IMG/VR virus record: IMGVR_UViG_3300030107_004536
Span: 1-20,302 of that record
From: a virus
Length of the DNA stretch: 20,302 nucleotides
Reading direction: 5' to 3' (one strand)
Part shown: in pieces, positions 17,601 through 20,302 of the stretch
Position numbering within the stretch: position 1 is the first letter of the stretch
Layout of the letters: each line of letters opens with the position of its first letter
Translations under genes and position numbers: made by a program
Notes under the pieces: model-generated
What the model saw: only the letters and a program-made list of their open reading frames with translations
Databases searched by the model: none
What the model was told of the DNA's origin: nothing

Positions 17601-20302
17601 CCTGTTGAATTGGAAGAAATAGTACTAATAGAAACTCCATTACTATTCTGTACTGCAAATAATTCTATTCCCCCATTAGGAAGTCCACTTGGAAGAACTG
17701 TAGGAGTAATATTAGATATTGTAGTATTAGTTAATTCGGCTTCAAGAAGACCATTATTAATTACCTCTCTTGTAGTAGGATTAACCATTTTAATAAGAGG
17801 AGCATTTATATAATCATTTCCACCAAAAGTTACTGTAATAACACCTATCGTATTAGAATTTTCAATAATAATAAGTGGAGAAATAAAAGCAGAAGGTTGT
17901 AATGTTTTATCGGAAGAATATTCAAACCCCTCATTAATAATTCTTACTTTATTGGAATTACCAACATTAGTTGATTTAGCCACAATAGATCCACCTGTTC
18001 CTTCCGTAGAAGAAGATCCAACAAAATTAGGTAATTTTTTATAATTAATTCCACCAGATAAAATACGGACATTATCAATACCTCCCCTTGCAGTTAAAGA
18101 AGAAGTAGTGTACTCTAACGAATCACACTCAGAAGATGTATAAGATAATTTTTCAGGTATTTCTTTTAATGAAATATTAAAAGTAGTACTACCTATTCCA
18201 ATAATATTATATGAGGAATTATAAGTACTATCACTAAATTTTATCTTAGAATAATTAGGAGAAGTATTATCTGCAGTACTAATAAATCCTGATTTTTCTA
18301 GATTATAATATAATGTTTCAGGTAATTTATTACTATAATTAATAGTAGAAGTAGCAGCAACTCCTATAGTTCCCACACTTACAACATCGAATATTGTAGA
18401 AGCAGTAGAAACGAATTCATTTTTAAATTCATTATCATAATATAATTTGAAATTAAAATCTTTCAACGAAGAATGAGATAAATCAAAAACTAAATTATTG
18501 TTTTTTAGAACTAAAAGTTGTGGATTTACTTGTGATATAATTTGATCAACACCGCCAGTAGATCCTAAACCTATAGTAACTGGAGGATTACTATTTACAT
18601 CAACCGAAGTTGCTGATAATTTTATTATATTTTCATCAACTTTATAAACATAATAATTTTCTGAAGATATTCCACTTGGGAAAAGATCAGCAGAATAAGA
18701 TATTTTATCTCCAGTTTTTAATCCATGAGAACTTAAAGTTAATTCATTAGTAATAGTATTAATACCAGTGGAATTAAATCCTATAGGATTCACTAAAATA
18801 TAACCTGTACTATCTTGTCTTTGTAAAACAACTGCTGTAGAAGTTCCAATACCAACAGATAAATTTGGTTTAATGGTTAAATCAATAATATCTCCCATTT
18901 CTAGATTATGAGAAGTGGATAAAGATACTGTTGCATTAATTCTCTCTACTTTTCCTGTTACTTGTTCATAATTACTCTCAAAGGAATAATTATCATAATT
19001 ATCACCACCACTACGGAAATAAACATCCGAGAACATAGTTCCAATACCAGTTTTTATTCCAATCCTATTTGCAGATTTATCAGACACATATAATGTAGAA
19101 GGTAATGTAAAGGTAGAACTTGTAGGTGAAGTTGAAATTGAAATATTTCCAGTCGTTCCAGCTGAATAACTTATTTGTTCATTTTCACTGAACGGATGAT
19201 TTTCAAGATAAATTTGCTGAGTAGGAACATCTCTAATAATACTTACATCAGCAAAATCAAAGGTCATAGTAGAAGTTATTCCCGTTATTGTACCAAAACC
19301 TATGGCTTTTGTAGGGTTAAAGAAAACTTTATTATTAACTTTAGAATCGAATATATTAACTGACCCTGTAATATTAAATGAATCAGGTATAAACGATACT
19401 AGAGAAGTGGCTGTATGAGATATTCCAGTAGCACCTCTTTCAACTCTTAATAAATTGTTATTTCTATAAGATTCTAACAATTTTAAGGTTTCATCTCCAA
19501 TTTTAATACTACTTCCTACAGAAATATTCTCAGGAATCCTAGAAACCCATATTTCAGTACTTACACCCACTATGGATGAAACTGATCCCAGTGGATATGT
19601 CAAAGATGCCATTGAAGTAGTTAATCCTACCATATTATGACCATTTAATTCTGACAATTGAGTAGAAAGGCCAGAAACTATAATATTATCATTATTTTCC
19701 CAATTATGAGATGGTAATATATTAACTTTTACATTTTGACTATCCACCCACGTAAATACCACATCACTATAAGAACTAGTTGCAGTACTTACTTTTACAA
19801 CATCTTTACCTTTTAATGATGAAACTTTAGAAATTAATCCACTACCATTAGTATTAGTATCATCAAATATTAAGGAATCATTAATTTTGTAACTATCACC
19901 TGCAGAAATTACTGATAATTGATCAATTGAACCAGATGATACTGATTCTATAATAGCTTTTTGTCTTGAAATCTCATTTGTCTCAATTATAAAATCATTA
20001 TCAGCATTTTTATCAGAAACTCTATAAGGAAATGTGTTTCTAATAAGATCAGATTTTGAAAAATCAAAAGATTGATCAATATTTTGACTTAATGGTACAG
20101 ATCTATAGGAATCTCCAATAAAATATGGGAATTTTGGAACTATAGGGGCAACACTATCGTCTACAGTTGCAAAATATGCATAAATTCCATCAGGAAATTC
20201 AGGAGTTTTACCAAATCTTCCATTATTTCGATCTAAATCTCCAGAATTAGTAAATTTATAGTCTTCTACAAAAAATCCAGGTTCAAAAGTAGTAGTTGAA
20301 GG
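11621..20302 (-). CDS. Giant baseplate-wedge-type protein in the gene 7 position (N-terminus outside window)
   Basis: The frame is open from the right edge to the TAA at 11623-11621, giving 2,893 residues. A GTG at 19762 is not the start: 180 further codons upstream are open and coding-like (for example NNGRFGKTPEFPDGIYAYFA and PKFPYFIGDSYRS near 20120-20240). That piece resembles the end of the YHYH-domain region of cyanophage structural proteins; the YHYH motif itself is not visible. Further along are glycine-tyrosine modules (near 19780-19960, 17780-18100, 13400-13530 and 12160-12420), two ExxKI...VERG modules (near 19400-19530 and 14790-14955), paralogous THDGTD domains 131 residues apart (near 16150 and 15760), DLSDQFTGIGETYTLT (near 14600), and three QxP motifs (near 15070, 14500 and 12950). 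DGSRKRFELRYDNELLSFQ near 13050 precedes IFFYRGTSGSD. T4 gp7, the wedge initiator next to gp8, has 1,032 residues. The gp7 role is inferred from synteny; I cannot show homology to T4 gp7. Confidence 0.72.
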   Translation of the reverse strand, partial: PSTTTFEPGFFVEDYKFTNSGDLDRNNGRFGKTPEFPDGIYAYFATVDDSVAPIVPKFPYFIGDSYRSVPLSQNIDQSFDFSKSDLIRNTFPYRVSDKNADNDFIIETNEISRQKAIIESVSSGSIDQLSVISAGDSYKINDSLIFDDTNTNGSGLISKVSSLKGKDVVKVSTATSSYSDVVFTWVDSQNVKVNILPSHNWENNDNIIVSGLSTQLSELNGHNMVGLTTSMASLTYPLGSVSSIVGVSTEIWVSRIPENISVGSSIKIGDETLKLLESYRNNNLLRVERGATGISHTATSLVSFIPDSFNITGSVNIFDSKVNNKVFFNPTKAIGFGTITGITSTMTFDFADVSIIRDVPTQQIYLENHPFSENEQISYSAGTTGNISISTSPTSSTFTLPSTLYVSDKSANRIGIKTGIGTMFSDVYFRSGGDNYDNYSFESNYEQVTGKVERINATVSLSTSHNLEMGDIIDLTIKPNLSVGIGTSTAVVLQRQDSTGYILVNPIGFNSTGINTITNELTLSSHGLKTGDKISYSADLFPSGISSENYYVYKVDENIIKLSATSVDVNSNPPVTIGLGSTGGVDQIISQVNPQLLVLKNNNLVFDLSHSSLKDFNFKLYYDNEFKNEFVSTASTIFDVVSVGTIGVAATSTINYSNKLPETLYYNLEKSGFISTADNTSPNYSKIKFSDSTYNSSYNIIGIGSTTFNISLKEIPEKLSYTSSECDSLEYTTSSLTARGGIDNVRILSGGINYKKLPNFVGSSSTEGTGGSIVAKSTNVGNSNKVRIINEGFEYSSDKTLQPSAFISPLIIIENSNTIGVITVTFGGNDYINAPLIKMVNPTTREVINNGLLEAELTNTTISNITPTVLPSGLPNGGIELFAVQNSNGVSISTISSNSTGIFTCFINTPSAGFGTAPFNVGDEVFIEDVVSTGGTGFNSADVGYRFAKVSGYTVAATGSNDSVTIDLAGISTNPGIAAIDQSNVASLINKKNYPTFVSNLVPSFFTKGEKILSNSIERDLIITSTQSDYIKVSGTYLLSVNEIITGKDSGTVAKINDVIANKGRFAVNYMVKKDIGWTDDIGSLNLDTQVTPNNDYYQNMSYTIQSTRTFDQLRSPVSSLLHTSGLKNFANTGITSTSSVGIGSTDFSIAIQDITEDNRVDTVYNYAYALDLGSGNSSNAIKTPNKVFTAYTLAKSNEVLKIDNIKNQFSNLSSELTNYLNILEIDSTISFKNFLFRVTNLNDSDVQLTELVVLNNASNCILLQKGDLEDEGDIASFNILTDGTGKTYLRFTPLPNSVDFDYDIKAIDLDYLNNTGIGTQSLGFIDLTAAVGIATVDSILGVTTTSIIRVDSTQYNSLYVQTQLINQTTSEMNYVELYVTHDGTDTYIADYFVDTHSERIGYSETLMGEFNADLTGSEFSLQYVNNLTDEIKFNSNIVGFGSTSTGTDTYRFSSPSEPAGSERSLLYQSNYVVGVGTTTTVTLNKSLFNANKSIVEVSVGSTRAVHQLMMTHDGTDVYVESGPILSNAGDVEIDTRLGIGTFGAEYDSSDFVLKFYPESEFITDNIQVSSLNKVFYTETDFDNVSTIPDLTYGSAVESFNLYAYNAINGSRINKTDFVLKSNNTPIFAKRFNPAESTIIALNDNKFNIDNHFFRTDEELIYTPGSTFVGVGSTPMLYQSSTGAVDELPSSVFAIRDTADTFQISTTRGGSAVTFVGIGTGNDHQFEMAKSDTKSIITIDNVIQSPIAFVPLSYTLENNTDDASTGISTSRTTFSLSGISSITTSDILKIDNEYMKIINVGVGTTTVGPISGIGATNLIEVERGFIGSGSTNHTNSSTINLYRGTYTINGEKIWFTDPPKGNPQLIKNPSNLNYATSDFGGRVYLREDYDSNQIYDDLSDQFTGIGETYTLTNAGVNTVGFGTTGGNGLLLISNIFQSPTAENNPSNNFQIQEDVLSGISSVRFTGIRTSSDDPVIISDSDVNQNELPRGGLIVSLGSTPGLGYAPAVGARAYLEKDSNGGITNVVGIATTGPALSISTSSYNNETGVLEITTQEEHNFEAGIIAQVKLSGLAFTCPSGSGITTTIFPESPVGFGSTSIDYSILGIGATNRFTTNVGISTIPHTYNSGGSVMPWYGNATIGSGYTGSTISIGVTDVSYDHTFVSGVSTTLYVTNWAGTALTAISASYIPTSGELSLTVPAHGLTTSDNVGIRTNSLIFKCSKDDYATEHSYPRPTDPVAGVVTSIISYDDDTLTVKVGSSVGSGGQVTATVGAGGTLSFAIGAAGTNYTNPYLDIPEASYTNLSVIGVSRLGIGATTETGVGLLLNVDVSASSTVSSASTYFEVPKWEIARSGYGFKKGDVFTPVGLVTDASLSSPISPFELTVLETYNDSFSAWQFGQFDYIDSIKSLQDGSRKRFELRYDNELLSFQIDSETSYAGVNLANCLLIVVNGVIQEPGVSYLFDGGTSFAFIEPPKPEDEISIFFYRGTSGSDTELITNVYPSLKVGDTVQLDKILNDVKNQQPRVATAITATDIIETNLYKGVGITTEEKSLNWTKQKVDRIINGELVYKSRPSLEPLIFPTAKIIGSLTTTDTEIFVDDASFFDEEGEISGSSPISGRVVDNSVTRVSAAITAIVSTAGTISSLDIVSGGSGYVGATTSVSIGIPTTGIGTTANPTATATATITDGSITSTEITAQGFGYTATAVPNVLVTLPTFTSELIGNITSVKGFSGIITGIGTTTGDGVPLALKFSLFASSYSDLNINYPIYISNTTVGTGVTSIFDSDSEVVGIGTTFLDNIYNINHIWNSGTSGIITCNIKSDTTVVGLASTGSSMDAIGRFSWGRLGGSFARSNDPIALGVTGLTINSGLTTFPTIQRRSSGLRDTGALDPFYS
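15700..16260 (-). repeat. Tandem paralogous protein domains (THDGTD repeat) in the giant gene
   Basis: Two stretches encode similar domains: one with VELYVTHDGTDTYIADYF (near 16135-16190) followed by ERIG...FNADLTGSEFSLQY, and one with QLMMTHDGTDVYVES (near 15740-15785) followed by LGIGTFGAEYDSSDFVLKFY. The matching DNA around the THDGTD codons starts at 15753 and 16146, a spacing of 393 nt (131 residues). A weaker third copy may lie near 16420-16600 (CILLQKGD...DGTGKTYLRF). This is repetition at protein level; the DNA copies have diverged. Confidence 0.65.

Noticed and set aside
19760-19762. GTG as the start of the giant gene
   Set aside because: The frame continues without a stop to the right window edge with protein-like, domain-like sequence, so the start is outside the window.

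Overview
The window looks like part of the late structural (baseplate and neck) region of a T4-like marine myovirus, of the group infecting picocyanobacteria (Prochlorococcus, Synechococcus) or Pelagibacter. The evidence is gene order, protein signatures (gp8-like wedge, DUF4815 protein, gp13-like neck protein), low G+C (roughly one third by eye), almost no intergenic space, and two exact T4-type late promoter boxes (TATAAATA). The host cannot be decided from this sequence. No tRNA, CRISPR, integrase, insertion sequence or metabolic gene was seen.

All genes are on the minus strand, so they read from right to left. (1) 20302-11621: a giant baseplate-wedge-type protein in the position of T4 gene 7. 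It is open to the right window edge (at least 2,893 residues), so its N-terminus is outside. (2) An exact late promoter at 11607-11614, then gp8 (11589-10003). (3) A 2,438-residue DUF4815 protein (9996-2680). (4) A 67-residue coiled-coil protein (2683-2480) whose last two codons and stop contain a second late promoter. (5) A 113-residue beta-rich protein resembling the BppU N-terminal type (2455-2114). (6) A 470-residue repetitive fibre protein (2114-702) with a 54-bp tandem repeat at its 3' end. (7) A gp13-like neck protein (702-1) that runs off the left edge.

The order matches T4 genes 7-8-(9-10-11-12-wac)-13, with the T4 peripheral baseplate, short-fibre and whisker genes replaced by the DUF4815 protein, two small proteins and the fibre. 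Adjacent genes are joined by stop/start overlaps (TAATG twice, ATGA once) or gaps of 6, 24 and 31 nt, so translational coupling is likely. Together they would build the baseplate wedge, its peripheral fibre apparatus and the head-tail neck.

The most unusual feature is protein-level: gp7-like, gp8 and DUF4815 proteins share recurring modules (a glycine-tyrosine 'GSGY' module, an 'ExxKI...VERGxxG' module, a 'NGVxQxP' module, and widespread GIST/GIGTT peptides). This suggests that the outer baseplate of this phage grows and diversifies by copying modules within and between genes. I found no clear evidence for a new kind of system outside virion structure.
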